Assembly: GCF_042477335.2 (NCBI RefSeq)
Contig: NC_091247.1
Coordinates: forward strand, 231,025,001-231,089,000
Length of the DNA stretch: 64,000 nucleotides
From: Ovis canadensis
Lineage: Eukaryota; Chordata; Mammalia; Artiodactyla; Bovidae
Direction: 5' to 3'
A program made the translations under genes and the position numbers. The notes under the pieces were generated by a model. The model was given only the letters and a program-made list of their open reading frames with translations, searched no databases and was not told the origin of the DNA. Shown piece after piece: positions 1-12,600 of this stretch; the first letter of the stretch is position 1; every line of letters starts with the position of its first letter.

Positions 1-1252
1 CCGGCAGTTGTGTGGCCTCCTCGGGAGGCACCTCGTGTGTGGCCCCCCTCCTGGCGCATCCCCCAGGGGTGCACCCAGTCTGGGCGTTAATCAGCGCCCA
101 AATGAGGTGGAGCCATTCGGCTGAGTCCCTGCGTCTCTGCTCGCGAGCTGGATGTGGAGTGGGAGCCTTGCCCTGGCCCTCTGGTGCTGTAGCAGATGTC
201 AGGAGCTGAGGGTGAGCTTCCCTGTCCCTTCTCAAAGTAGCGAATCATTTGCTTTCCTATCATCCTCCAGAGGTGACCGATTGAGGATTTTGTTGGGGAT
301 TATGCATTAATAGACTTAAACATTTGATGAGTTTTGATGTATAATGCTGACCCTTATTTATGTTCAGATCATCTCATTTTTGGACAGGGGGAGCCCTTGA
401 GGTTGATGCCTGGATCCTTCCTGCACTGTCCTCGTCCGCTCGCAAAGGTCCTGGCTCCCTGGGTCCCCAGAGCGTCCTCGGCTCATTTTGTGGTCTTCCC
501 GCCCCTGGACCTCGTGATCCTTGGGGACCTCGGCTCCTTTAGTGGGAGATGTGTTTGAGAGCTGTAGTCTGGAGGTCGCAGGGGTCGCTGCTCTCAGGAC
601 TTTGCACCGAGCAGAGCTGGGTGGGTGGCACTCCCAGGACTTCGGGACGAGTGTCTGGCCTTCCTGGTCTGCCTCTGCGAGGACGAGGGGGACCGGAGCC
701 CGCCTCCCCATCTCTGCACGTGGCCCTGTCCTTGCTGAAGGCAGCCCGGTGTCTGGCCCAGGGACCCACGTGTCGTCCAGCCCCCTCCCTCGGCTAACGG
801 CGGACGCTACAGCTGCGCAGTGCCCACCTGCTCTCCCGGGACGCTCGCTCAGTGCGTCCTGCAGGGAGATGCGTGAGCACTCCCCTCTCCACTCGACTTC
901 TCAGGAAGGCCTCAAGGAAAGATATCACCTGAATTCTGGCTTGTTGGTAACAGTTTCTCTGCGTCCTTGTACTTGAATGTCCGGTTGACTGGAGGTAAAA
1001 GGCTTGGCTCACGTGTTTGTTTCCTTGAATATGTTAAACATGTTAGTCTGTTGTCTTACAGCGTGAAACTTGCTGTCAGACTCGTGACAGGTCGCTTTCC
1101 CTTGCAGATGATGTGGTTCTTGCCTGTGGCCTTCTTACTCCGGTGGCTTTCCTGGGATATGCCTGTGTGCCCGCTGTGACGGGCGGACGGCCCCCGCCCT
1201 GCGGCTCGCTCCCCTGTCTCTGCAGTAGCTTCCCTTGTGTGCTGAGCTCCAT
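1..1252. other. Unassigned upstream DNA
   Basis: No gene or repeat is recognised here. The open frames are short and lack family resemblance. By position it probably lies in the intron or 5' flank of ZBED4, whose coding exon starts at 9,654; that placement is inferred from the human gene, which has a distant noncoding first exon. Confidence 0.5.
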
Positions 1253-1542
1253 GCCTGGCTGTGCCGGTCTCTGTTGCTGCGCAGGCCTTTCTCCTGTTGC
1301 TGTGAGCAGGCGCTGCTCTAGTGGCGTGCAGGCTTCTCGCCGCAGTGCCTTCTCTCGTCGCGGAGCACGTACTCTGGGGTTCGTGGACTCGGGAGTGGCA
1401 GTTCCCGGGCTCTAGACACCAGCTCCGGTGCACGGGCTTAGCTGCCCTGTGGCATGCGGAATCTTCCTGGATCGGGGATGAAGCCGGTGTCCCTGCAATG
1501 GCAGGAGAGTTCTTCACCACGTAGCCACCAGGGAAGCCCAGG
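1253..1542 (-). mobile_element. CHR-type tRNA-derived SINE, antisense
   Basis: The stretch resembles the reverse complement of the cetartiodactyl CHR SINE. It runs from a diverged copy of the 'ggctgtgccgggtc' tail region to the 'ccaccagggaagccc' head at 1,528-1,542, with the tRNA-derived promoter half on the right. It is strongly diverged. Confidence 0.7.
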
Positions 1543-2391
1543 ATGCTCTTTCAGTACACCTTTTTATTTCAGAGTGTTCAGTAATCTCTTCTCTTGCCCT
1601 GTCCCCCTTTTTTTGTGGAGAAACACCTTGGTTATACACACGTTGGATTTTCTTTACCTAAGTTTTAAATTGGTCAGCTTCTTCTGAGTCTTTTTTTAAT
1701 CCGTTTCTTTCTTTTTCATTAAAACTTTGTCTTTCCTAAATTCTTCTGTTGACCTTACGCAATCCTCTGTGGAGCTTATTTGTTCTTTTGTTGGTTGTAA
1801 CTTAGTCTTTATTCTAAAGTGACATTTTCTTTTCATCTATAGTAGTTTCTTAGGATCTGTGACCTCATCTCAGTGTTTTTCTGTCTTATTTTATTTCGTT
1901 CTTTTGTATTATTTTCTTAACTTTGTTAGCTTCTTTTGAAATAAGTTACTCAATCTCACTTAACCTGTGCTTATGTTTTTCTAGTGTGCTTTCATTATCT
2001 ATAGAGATGTTTCTCCGTCTTCATCGCCTTTTCTCATATCCTTATGTAGGGTCTAATCGTAGCCCTTTTCTGTTTTTTGTATCAGTTTTCTCCCACAGAC
2101 TTGGTGGTTGCAGACAGCATACATGTGCAGGCCAGCAGTCTGAGCTCGGAGCCCTGGGCTTCACCATGGTGCTGCCAGGTTGCCCTCCTGGCGGCCTGGC
2201 AGAGGGTGGCTCCTCGCCCTTCACTACTAGAGGCCCCTGCGTCCCTGCGTGTGGGCCCGCCCTCCATCTTCAAAGCCAGCGACGATGCGCCTCTCGCCTT
2301 CCACGGTCATATTTTCCTGTTTCTCCTCTGCCTCTTTCAGTTTTGAAGACCCTTGTGACAGCACTGGGTCTCCCCAGATAGTCCAGGGTTC
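1543..2391. other. AT-rich unassigned stretch
   Basis: T-rich sequence with short homopolymer runs up to about 2,080, then mixed sequence. It may be very old LINE antisense sequence, but I could not match a specific element. No coding signal is seen. Confidence 0.4.
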
Positions 2392-4430
2392 AGTTCAGTT
2401 CAGTCGCTCAGTCGTGTCCGGCTCTCTGCGACCCCATGGACCGCAGCACGCCAGGCCTCCCTGTCCATCACCAACGCCTGGAGCTTACTCAAACTCATGT
2501 CCATGGAGTCAGTGATGCCATCCAACCATCTCATCCTCTGTCGTCCCCTTCTCCCCCCGCCTTCAATCTTTCCCAGCATCAGGGTCTTTTCAAATGAGTC
2601 AGCTCTTCCCATCAGGTGGCCAAAGTATTGGAGCTTCAGCTTCAGCATCAGTCCTTCCAGTGAATATGCAGGACTGATCTCCTTTAGGAGGGACTGGTTG
2701 GATCTGCTTGCAGTCCAAGGGACTCCCAAGAGTCTTCTCCGACACCACAGTTCAAAAGCATCAATTATTCAGTGCTCAGCCTTGTTTATAGTCAACTCTC
2801 ACATCCATACATGACTGCTGGAAAAACCATAGCTTTGACTAGATGGACCTTTGTTGGCAAAGTAATGTCTCTGCTTTTGAATATGCTGTCTAAGGTGGTC
2901 ATAATTTTTCTTCCAAGGAGTAAGTGTCTTCCAATTTCATGGCTGCAGTCACCATCTGCAGTGATTTTGGAGCCCCCAAAATAAAGTCTGACACTGTTTC
3001 CATTGTTTCCCCATCTGTTTGGCATGAAGTGATGGGACTGGATGCCATGATGTTCGTTTTCTGAACGTTGAGTTTCAAGCCAACTTTTTCACTCTCCTCC
3101 TTCACTTTCCTCAAGAGGCTCTTTAGGTCTTTGCTTTCTGCCATAAGGGTGGTGTCATCTGGATATCTGAGGTGACTGATATTTCTCCCAGCAATCTTGA
3201 TTCCAGCTTGTGTTTCTTCCAGCCCAGCATTTCTCATGATGTGCTCTGCATAGAAGTTAAATAAGCAGGGTGACAATATACAGCCTTGATGTACTCCTTT
3301 CCCGATTTGGAACCAGTCTGTTGTTCCATGTCCAGTTCTAACTTGCTTCTTGACCTGCATACAGATTTCTCAACAGGCAGGTCAGGTGGTCTGGTATTCC
3401 CATCTCTTTCAGAATTTTCCACAGTTTATTGTGACCCACACAGTCAAAGGCTTTGGCATAGCCAATAAAGCAGAATGGATGTTTTTCTGGAACTCTCTTG
3501 CTTTTTTGATGACCCAATGGATACTGGAAATTTGATCTCTGGTTCCTCTGCCTTTTCTAAATCCCACTTGAACATCTGTAAGTTCACAGTTCACATATTG
3601 TTGAAGTCTGGCTTGGAGAATTTTGAGCATTACTTTACTAGCGTGTGAGATGAGTGCAGTTGTGCGGTAGTTTGAGCATTCTTTGGCATTGCCTTTCTTT
3701 GGGATTGGAATGAAAACTGACGTTTTCCAGTCCCGTGGCCACTGCTGAGTTTTCCAAATTTGCTGACATTTTGAGTGCAACACTTTCACAGCATCATCTT
3801 TTAGGATTTGAAACCGGTCAACTGGAATTCCATCGCCTCCAGTAGCTTTGTTCGTAGTGATGCTTCCTAAGTCCCATTGACATCACATTCCAGGATGTCT
3901 GGCTCTAGGTGAGTGATCACACCATCGTGGTTGCCTGGGTCATGAAGCTCTTTTTTGTACAGTTCTTCTGTGTATTCTTGCCATCTCTTCTGAATATCTT
4001 CTGCTTCTGTTAGGTCAATACCATTTCTGTCCTTAAGTGTGTCCATCTTTGCATGAAATGTCCCTTAGACATATTGGTATCTCTAATTTTCTTGAAGAGA
4101 TCTCTAGTGTTTCCTTTATTTCCTTTATTGTTTTCCTTTATTTCTTTGCATTGATCTCTGAGGAAGTGTTTCTTCTTTTTTTTCTGAGGAAGTGTTTCTT
4201 ATCTCTCCTTGCTATTTGGAACTCTGCATTCAGATGGGTGTATCTTTCCTTTTCTCCTTTGTGTTTAGCTCCCCTTCTTCTCACAGCTATTTGTAAGGCC
4301 TCCTCAGACAGCCATTTTGTCTTTTTTCATTTCTTTTCCATGGGGATGGTCTTCATCACTGCCTTCTGTACAATGTCACAAACCCCTGTCCATAGTGCCC
4401 TTTGGTGTAGAAGGAGACACGTCACAGTGA
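2392..4430 (-). mobile_element. BovB (RTE) LINE, 5'-truncated, antisense
   Basis: The left end begins with the cagttcagttcag motif that is the reverse complement of the BovB 3' terminus. Minus-strand translation gives broken BovB reverse-transcriptase segments, such as the FIPIPKKGNAKECSNYR block near 3,660-3,720 and a YPDDT motif (usually YADDT) near 3,150-3,170. Several frames are needed, so the copy is dead. The right boundary near 4,430 is approximate. Confidence 0.9.
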
Positions 4431-4880
4431 ACCTTCCATGAAAGACTGTCACGTGGCTTAAGTGAGACCGCACAGGCTGAGCAGGTGAAAGAGGGCCCGC
4501 AGGAAGCAGTCCAGGCCGTCACCCCAGGGTCTTGCCCCAGGAGTCTTCGGAGAGCCTCAGGGTCAACCGAGAATGGGACGTTTGCCTCGAAGGGAGATGA
4601 GCTGGTTCTTCACAGACCAGAGAGGAGCAGGCAAGGTCGTCCAGGACGGAGGCGAGCTCGAGGCAGCCGAGCTTGCCCTGCGGCCTTCCTAGGACAGCAC
4701 CTTTCCGTGGAGGCCTGGAGACCTCTGTCGCACAGACGCCCGTGGCTTGCCCTTCTGCCTTGCGGGCGTCCTCGTCAGGAGCAGGAGCAGAGACGACACT
4801 AAACGCCTCTCTTCACCCGGTGGCCGTATGGTTTTCCTCGTTTTCTGTTGATTTTTTAATATTAAACCAAACGTCCTCCT
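4431..4880. other. Unassigned GC-moderate DNA
   Basis: No recognisable repeat or gene. The open frame at 4,485-4,802 has no family resemblance and sits between two LINE copies. Confidence 0.4.
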
Positions 4881-5950
4881 GATACAGCCTACTTACTCAT
4901 GGAATATTATCTTCAATGTAGCGCTGAATTTGATTTGTTACATTTTTAAGAGCTCGCTACATTTCTTAGGGTTCTTCCTGATCCTAGGGACGTGACTTGG
5001 ATTCTTTTCCTGTTACGCCTCTGCGGGTCTTGTTGTCAGGGCGGCTCTACCTTGTTAGAGCAGTTGGGGAGTATTTCGTCGTCTTCTTCCGGAAGAGAGT
5101 GTTTCACCAGTAATTTTTTTTTTTTCTCTTAAGTTTGGTGAAATTCACCCGTGGAACCATCTTGACCTGGAATTTTAAGAGAAGGGACTAGGCAGAGGGC
5201 TGTTCAGGCTTCAGTGTAAGGCAGACGTCATGACTGCTACGCGACAGAGACCCTGTCTCTTCAGTGGCTCTCTGTCGTAAGCGTCTTTTCGGGATTTACC
5301 CGTTTCACCTGAGCTGCTGAATTTATCATCGTAAAGGTGCTCGGCTGTCTCCTTACCATCTTTTTGTGTCTGTAGGGTCTTTGGTGGTAATGCCCACTTC
5401 TGTTCTTGCTGTTGGTAGCTTCCGACTTTTCCATTTTTTTCTCTTATTAATCAGTGTAGAAGTTTGCCAATTTTTTTGATCTGTCCAAAAAACCGGCGTT
5501 TGGGTTCACTGATTTCCACCCCCTGCCACCTCTTCCCCACTCCCCTCCCAATTTAATTGATTTCAAATCTTTTCTTGTTTTCTTCACTTTATTTGCTTCG
5601 GGATTAAATTTGCTGTACTTTTCCTTGGGACGTTTTTCTTTATCCCTTGGCTTTGTACATATAGAAGTGTTACTTACTTAAAGATACTTTGGATTGTTCT
5701 AGATATCTTTCTGATGTTGATTTCTCGTTCAGTTCCCTTTCAGAGACCATTCTTTGACTCCAGGTCTTGTGAATTTATTGGGATTTGCTCACTGTCCAGA
5801 GAGCAGTCTGTCTTGACGAGCACTCTGGCCGCCTGTAAGCGACACACGTTCCGTTTGTTTGGACTGCTCCATAAATGTCATTGAGGCCGGGTTTGATGGT
5901 AATGTTTTCAAACCGTCTGCTGTCTTTACTGACTTTCTGTCCGCTTGTTC
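4881..5950 (-). mobile_element. Old L1 LINE ORF2 remnant, antisense
   Basis: Phrases typical of reverse-complemented L1 ORF2 are visible. Near 5,455-5,505 a 'gccaatttttttgatctgtccaaa' type segment appears. Near 5,845-5,945 appears the 'ctgctccataaatgtcattgaggcc' and 'gactttctgtccgcttgttc' region. The copy is highly diverged and its boundaries are approximate. Confidence 0.6.
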
Positions 5951-6527
5951 AGGTAACTGTGAGTAGGGATGTGAGAGCCCACCCCCACTCCAGGCCCACA
6001 GGGTCCGCTCCCTGTACGTGGGAGGTCCCTGTGGCCCACTGTGCTCGCGTGCCCTGCCGGCGTGCCCAGGTTGGGCTCAGCACGCTGCAGCCTCCTGTCT
6101 TTTTGCTGTGAGCCTCTCTGTCTTCACGCGTAGCATGTTTCTGTAGGCGGCGTGGAGTCAGCCTGCCCGTTGCCCTAGTCTGCCAGTCCCTGCACTTCCT
6201 GCGCTGCCGCCACACGGCCTGTGAGCAGAGGCGCTGTCCGTGTCCCCCCGGCTCTGTGCACAGAGTGCTTCGCATCTGGCAGACCCCGCCGGCTGTTGTC
6301 CGGCACCAGCTCACTGTCCTTCCGTCTGCTCCAGACACCGCTGCCTGGAGTCGTGCTCAGAGCAACGGGGTCCAGATGGCCCAGAGACCGCTCCCCCTCA
6401 CCGCAGCCCTGCTGTCACCTGGGTTTCTGACTGAGAGGCTTCAAAGCCGAGGTTCCCGCAATAAAGTGCCGAGGCGGCTGCCGCAGCAAGGACACACTTA
6501 CTCACATTTACAGGTTTATGTGGAAAG
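5951..6527. other. Unassigned DNA between LINE and SINE
   Basis: GC-rich unique-looking sequence with overlapping short open frames. None resembles a known protein. Confidence 0.4.
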
Positions 6528-6724
6528 GGGCTTCCTTCATAGCTCAGACGGCAAAGTGTCTGCCTGCGGTGCAGGAGACGAGGGTTCGATCCCTGGGTCG
6601 GGAAGATCCCTTGGGAAAGGAAATGGCAACCCACTCCAGTGTCCTTGCCTGGAGAATCCCATGGACAGAGGAGTCTGGCGGGCTACAGTCCATGGGCTCG
6701 CAAAGAGTCGGACACGACTGAGAC
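6528..6724 (+). mobile_element. Bov-tA SINE
   Basis: Sense copy with the tRNA-like head (ggcttcctt-catagctcag ... ggttcgatccctgggtc, containing the B-box) followed by the ruminant body ending in 'gagtcggacacgactgag'. Confidence 0.93.
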
Positions 6725-7452
6725 TTTCACTATGTGAAAAGGGACACAGATGAACGGCCAGATGGGGACACACAGGCTCCTGAGTGCAGGGGCGTCTGTC
6801 CTCGTGGAGTTGGGGCGCATCACCCTCCGGACCCGTGGGTGTGTTCGCAAGCCTAGCTATTCCCCAAACCCTGAGCTGCTGGGATTCTGCTGGGGTTTCG
6901 TGATGTGGGCTTGAGGAGTGTCAGCTCAGTCTCCAGGCCATCCTGGAGGCCGGGGGCTGAAAGTCGGTTTCTAACCGTGGCATGGTCGCTCTGGTAATGA
7001 GCTTCCATCATCGCCTCACTAGAACACAAGGTGTTGCTTGTCACTCGGGAGCTTCCAAGAGGCTCAGGAGCCCTGTGTCAGGAACTGGGGGCACAGACCA
7101 GTACAGACGTGTGCCTCACACTCTCCCACCTTGAGCCGACTGCCGTACAGTGAAGCGCACTTACTTAAAGGGTAGGATGTGCTGAACGGACACACACACG
7201 CTTCCCTCGTGTTTATGCACGTAAGCAGCTGCCACACAGGCACCTTCACACCGTGAGTCTTCAACAGTTCCAAAGGTGTTCTTTCGTTGAAAAGCATGAT
7301 CTTTTCAACAGACGGGACTTGAGCAATTAGATATTCATATACAAAACAATGAATTTGAGTCTTTCAAAGATCTAAACATAAAACAAACACAGGAGAAAAT
7401 CTTTCTTAGATACAGCTCCCAAAGCATAATCCATAAAAAAATTAATTGCTGG
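6725..7452. other. Unassigned DNA
   Basis: No gene, RNA or repeat was recognised between two SINEs. Confidence 0.4.
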
Positions 7453-7665
7453 GGACTTCCCTGATGGTCCGGGGGTTAAGAGCCTGCCTTGCAGTGCAGG
7501 GGACTCGGCTTTGGCCCCTGGTCTGGGCCCTAAGGTCCCACGTGACGAGGAGCACCTGAGGCTGGCCGCCGCGGCTCCAGGCCCCACACCACAGCCGAGT
7601 GTGCACCGAGCGTGCACAGTGCCGGCGCGCGCGCTGCAGCCAAGACCCCACTGCCAGAGAAGTGT
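7453..7665 (+). mobile_element. CHR-type tRNA-derived SINE, sense
   Basis: Begins 'ggggacttccctgatggtccg', the classic cetartiodactyl SINE head. It continues through a degenerate body to 'gcagccaagacccca'. Confidence 0.8.
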
Positions 7666-7744
7666 GAGTGAACAGATGCCTCACCAGTGGAGAGAAGCAA
7701 ATGGCAAATAAGCGCATAAACTGTTCAGTGTTGTCAGTCATTTA

Positions 7745-7966
7745 GGAGATGTCTGGTTGTTTACTTGCTGAGTCATGTCTGACTCTTTGCAACCCTATGG
7801 ACTGTAACCCACCAGGCTCCTCTTTCCATGGGATTCTCCAGGCAAGAATACTGGAGAGGGTTGCCATGCCCTCCTCCAGGGGATCTTCCTGACCCAGGGA
7901 TTGAACCAGGGGCTCCTGCATTTTCAAGCAGATTCTTTACCACTGAGCCAGCAGGGAAACCTACCT
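7745..7966 (-). mobile_element. Bov-tA SINE, antisense
   Basis: Contains the hallmark reverse-complement body (gactctttgcaaccctatgg, gggattctccaggcaagaat). It ends with the tRNA-like head 'ccactgagccagcagggaaacc'. Confidence 0.93.
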
Positions 7967-8027
7967 ATTAATTAGAAGGGCTAAAATTGCAATGATGGAC
8001 CTTCCCAAGTCTTGGTATGTTATCTTT

Positions 8028-8328
8028 TTTTTATTAAATTACTTTGGCTGTGCTGGGCCTCACCTCAGCACGCGGGCTTTCTCTGTCTTGGCGAGTAGGG
8101 ATGGCTCCTGTTGCAGTGAGTGGCTTCTCACTGCGGTGGCCTCTGTCGTTGCAGACCACAGGCTCTGGACCCGTGGGCCTCAGTGGTTGCCATGTGCAGG
8201 CTCAGGAGTTGTGGTGTGAGAACGTAGTTGCTCAGAGCCATGTGGGGTCTTCCTGGACCAGGGATCAAACCCATCCCCTGCATTGGCAGGCGGATTCTTT
8301 ACCGCTGAGCCACCGTGGACGTCCCGTG
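8028..8328 (-). mobile_element. CHR-type SINE, antisense, near full length
   Basis: Runs from the T-rich tail ('tttggctgtgctgggcctc') to the head at 8,300-8,328 ('ttctttaccgctgagccacc ... gtccc'). It abuts an antisense L1 on the right. Confidence 0.88.
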
Positions 8329-8329
8329 G

Positions 8330-9068
8330 TGCTTTCTCTCTGTGGTCTCTTTCTGACGCTTGGGGCTCGTAATAGCACGTGCATGTCACTCCCAGGTCCC
8401 TGGTTTACCCCTCTCCCCTGTCGCTCGCCTTTGGGGACCGTAAGTGTGTGTTCTGTGTCTGTGAGTCTGTTTTTGTTTTGTAAATGAGTTTGTTGTCTTT
8501 CTTTGGATTCTGCCTGTAATCGACGCCGCGTTTCTGTCTGGCTTCCTTCACCTGCTCTGTTCCTGTCCAGGCCCATCTGTGTTGCCGCCGCAGCGTTATT
8601 TCATCGCTCAGTGGCCACGTAGTCCTGCACATGTCATGTCGCGCCTCCTTCATCCGCTCACCTGTTGACGGGGACTCAGGTTGCGTCCACGTGGCTGCTG
8701 CGAGCACTGGGGTGCGTGTGTCCTTTCACATCGGTGCTTCCTCCAGATGTGTGCCCGGGGGTGGGACTGCAGAGTCATGTGGCAGCTGTCAGTGGTCTTT
8801 TAAGGAGCCTCCATATTGCTCTCCATAGTGGCTGCGCCAGCTTACCTCCCGCCAGCAGTGGGGCCGGGCTCCCTCTCCCCACACCCGCCGCCATGGATCA
8901 TTTGTAGGCTGTTGGATGATGGCCCTGTGACCAGCGTGAGGTCATGTCATTTTCTATTTCTCTGATTACTAGTGATGTTGAGCATCTTTTCATGTGCCTT
9001 TTGGCCATCTGTATGTCTCCTTTGGGGAAATGTCTATTCAGAGGACATCTTCTTTCTTTTTTTTTTTT
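8330..9068 (-). mobile_element. L1 LINE 3' region, antisense
   Basis: Diagnostic reverse-complement L1 phrases include 'aggagcctccatattgctctccatagtggctg', 'gtgatgttgagcatcttttcatgtgcc' and 'ttggccatctgtatgtctcctttgg'. Only a 3' fragment of ORF2 is present. Confidence 0.9.
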
Positions 9069-9653
9069 ACCACCACCAGGATTTTATTCTTAAATAAATG
9101 CTCAGCCTCAAGCCTGGTTAGGCAGACACCAGAAGAAGGCAGATCGCAGGCCCCTCGTCCGTGGGAGCAGTGGGGATGGCCCAGAGAGGCAGAGACTCTG
9201 AGAAGGTAAGCAGGGTGCTCGGGGCAGGAGAGGCCACCAGAGAGGGTGTCTCGTCCTGTGGCTGGGTTGTAAAGTCAAGGAGCAAGCTTTTCTGTTTCAC
9301 TTGACCATTGTGGAATTTCTCTCACACATATAGAGGCCGACGTATCCATGACTCTGGATGTGAAATGTGAGCGGGTCCTTTGTCTTACTTGGTTCCATCT
9401 GTTGTAGATGACGCAGAAGGAGCACCATGCTATCAAGCCGCCAGCATTCCCCCGTCCGAGACCAGCAGGTCCACCCCGTGTGTGCGCGCGCGTCTGCACA
9501 GCAATGCTTTTAGCGGGAGAGCTCCAGCAGTGGCATGAAGTGACATGCTCATGAGTTCGCCCGTCCGCTGCTCGGTGAGATTCATGATTAGCCATATTCA
9601 TAAACATCCTCAGAGAGAGTTCTTCAGCCAGAACCGGATAGTTATGGTTAGTC
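9069..9653 (+). other. Sequence immediately 5' of the ZBED4 CDS, probable 5'UTR/intron junction
   Basis: A splice acceptor for the ZBED4 coding exon should lie here, because the human coding exon is preceded by a noncoding first exon. Weak candidates are the T-tract followed by 'caccaccag' near 9,080 and 'agttcttcag' near 9,627. I cannot choose between them. An in-frame TAG at 9,639-9,641 closes the ZBED4 frame upstream of its ATG. Confidence 0.4.
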
Positions 9654-12600
9654 ATGGAGAGCTGCCGGGAGCCTCGTCCCCAAGGAGCAGGTGATTCGGA
9701 GAACACGAACTCGAAAATAGAGGAAGATGACTCCCGAACCCCTGATCACAGTGTGCAGAGAATGGACGTTGGAAGCGAGCTGGAGGACGGGAGGCAGGCG
9801 GGCCGCGGCCAGGAGCAGGCAGAGGGCGGCGGCGTGGGCTGCGCAGGCCAGCCCGCCGGGCGGCGCGCCTCCCCGGAGCCCGAGGACGACTACGGGGCGC
9901 TGCTGGCGCAGTACAGCAGCACGCTGTACAGCGTGGCCATGGAGGCCGTGACGCAGAGCCTGCTCGCCGGCCGCGGCCTGGGCTCCAGGAAGAAGTCCCC
10001 GGCCTGGAAGCACTTTTTCATCTCGCCGCGGGACAGCACCAAGGCCGTGTGCACCTACTGCATGAAGGAGTTCAGCCGCGGCAAGAACGAGAAGGACCTG
10101 AGCACCAGCTGCCTCATGCGGCACGTGCGCAGGGCGCACCCCAGCGCACTGGCGGCGGACCCCGCCTCGGCGCCGCGCCCCGTGCCCGCCGACGCCGGGG
10201 CAGCCGCCAAGGGCCTGGCTCCTCCCCAGGCCATGGAGGACGCCGGTTCCGCGGTTTCTTCCGAAGAGGCCGCCTCCGACGCACTGGCCTCGGAGAGGTA
10301 CGGCCGGGAGGAGGGCCCGGCGGGGCCGCCCCCGCACGCGCGCGCCCTGGGCTGCAGCGAGCCTGCCGAGAGCGGGGCGGAGAAGAGCCTGTCCCTGCCG
10401 CGGAGCGGGTGCGGGTCCCGCCGGCGGTCGGCCGTCTGGAAGCACTTCTACCTGTCGCCCCTGGACAGCTCCAAGGCCGTGTGCGTCCACTGCATGAACG
10501 AGTTCAGCCGCGGCAAGAACGGGAAGGACCTGGGCACCAGCTGCCTCATCAGGCACATGTGGCGGGCGCACCGCGCCATCGTGCTGCGGGAGAGCGGCGG
10601 CCCCGCTGCGCCTTCCCCCGGCCCCGCGCCGCCCCTGGGGCCCGCCCGCCCGCCGCCAGACGCGGAGTCCGGCCCCCTGCCGGTGTCTCCAGGGAGGGCG
10701 CTCCAGGACCCCGCCTCCGCAGCCTCCTCTCCCGACCGGCCGGCGGAGGAGCCGCACGCGCTCTGGGGCCCCGGGGGCGCGGCGTCCCCCTCCTCCGTCG
10801 CAGGCGAGGCCTCGTGGGGGTCATCTCCCGAGACGCAGCTGGGCGGCGCGCCGAGCCCTCGGCCGCGGGAGCCGGGCGCCATGTTCCAGCAGAACAAGAA
10901 GGTGATGAAGAGGCTGAAGTCGGAGGTGTGGCACCACTTCTCGCTGGCGCCCACGGACAGCCTCAAGGCCCTGTGCAGGCACTGTGGCTGCGCCATCAGC
11001 CGGGGCAAGCGGGGCGACGTGGGCACCAGCTGCCTCATGCGGCACCTCTACAGGCGCCACCCCGAGGTGGCCGGGGCCCAGAAGGGCTTCCTGGGGGCTG
11101 GCCTGGCCAGCTCACCCTATGCCACCCTGGCTTCTGCTGAAATGGCCTCCTCCCGGTTGACCAGCCTGCCGACCGTGGGCACTAAGAACCATCAAGCTGC
11201 GTTTCCCGTCAGCAGCAAGAAGACCTCCAAGCTGTGGGACCACTTCTCTACCTGCTCCGCAGACCCCACGAAGGTCTCCTGCCTGCACTGCGGCCGGACC
11301 ATCAGCCGGGGCAAGAAGCCCACGAACCTGGGCACCAGCTGTCTTCTGCGGCACCTGCAGCGCTTCCACGGCGGCGTGCTGAAGCCTGAGGGCGCCCGGG
11401 CTGCCCCACCCTCCCCTCCTGGCGCCCAGGCGCCCCTGGGCCCACCGTCGGCAGGCGCCGCTGCCTCTGACGACGGCAGTGAGAAGTTTTACGATTCTCA
11501 CCCCGTTGCTAAGAAAATCACAAGTCTCATTGCTGAGATGATTGCCCTTGACCTCCAGCCGTACTCACTGGTGGACAACGTTGGCTTCAACAGGCTGCTG
11601 GCATACTTGAAACCTCAGTACTCCCTGCCCCCACCGGCCTACTTCTCTCGGACGGCCATCCCGGGCATGTACGAGGACGTGAAGCACGTCGTCATGGCGC
11701 ACCTGCAGGAGGCCGAGAGCGGCGTGGTCCACTTCACGTCGGGCATCTGGATGAGCAGCCAGACGCGGGAGTACCTGACCCTCACGGCCCACTGGGTCAC
11801 CTTCGCGCCCGCGGCCCGGCCGCACTGCGAGGACCACCACTGCTCAGCGCTGCTGGGCGTGTCGCAAGTGGACTGCGACTACAGCGGCAGCAGCATCCAG
11901 AAGCAGCTGGAGTGTTGGTGGGAGGCCTGGGTGGCGTCCTCCGGCCTGCAGGTGGGCATCACTGTCACCGACAGCCCCAGCATCGGGAGGACGCTGAACG
12001 AGGGGGCGCGCTCCAGCGTGCCCTGCTTCAGCCACACTGTCAACCTCATCGTCAGCGAGGCCATCAAGAGCCAGAGAATGGTCCAGAACCTGCTGAGCAC
12101 CGCCCGGAAGATCTGCGAGCGGGTGCAGCGCTCGCCCCGTGCCAAGGCCAGGCTGGCGGAGCTGCAGCGGGACTACGGGCTGCCACCCCACCACCTGCTG
12201 CAGGACGTGCCGTCCAGGTGGGGCACATCCTTCCACATGCTGGAGCGGCTGCTGGAGCAGAAGCGGGCGGTGAACGCGCTGTCCGTCGAGTGTGGCTTCC
12301 GGGAGCTGCTGAGCTGCGACCAGTGGGAGGTGATGCAGTCCGTGTGCCACGCCCTGAAGCCCTTCGCCGCCGCCAGCCGGGAGATGAGTGCGCACGTGTC
12401 CACGCTGAGCCAGGTCATCCCCATGATCCACATCCTCACCCGCAGGGTAGAGATGCTGTTCCAGGAGACCATGGGCATTGACACCATGCTCCGCGCCCTC
12501 AGGGAGGCCATGGTGAGCCGCCTGTCGGCCACGCTGCACGACCCCAGGTACGTGCGGGCCACCCTGCTGGACCCGCGGTACAAGGCCTCCCTGTTCTCCG

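Noticed and set aside
7190-7200. Short (CA)n runs and similar microsatellites as CRISPR-like arrays
   Set aside because: The window is mammalian, and the tandem repeats lack unique spacers of constant length.
9648-10757. 369-codon minus-strand frame opposite ZBED4
   Set aside because: It is antisense to a well-conserved coding exon and open only because of GC-rich codons.
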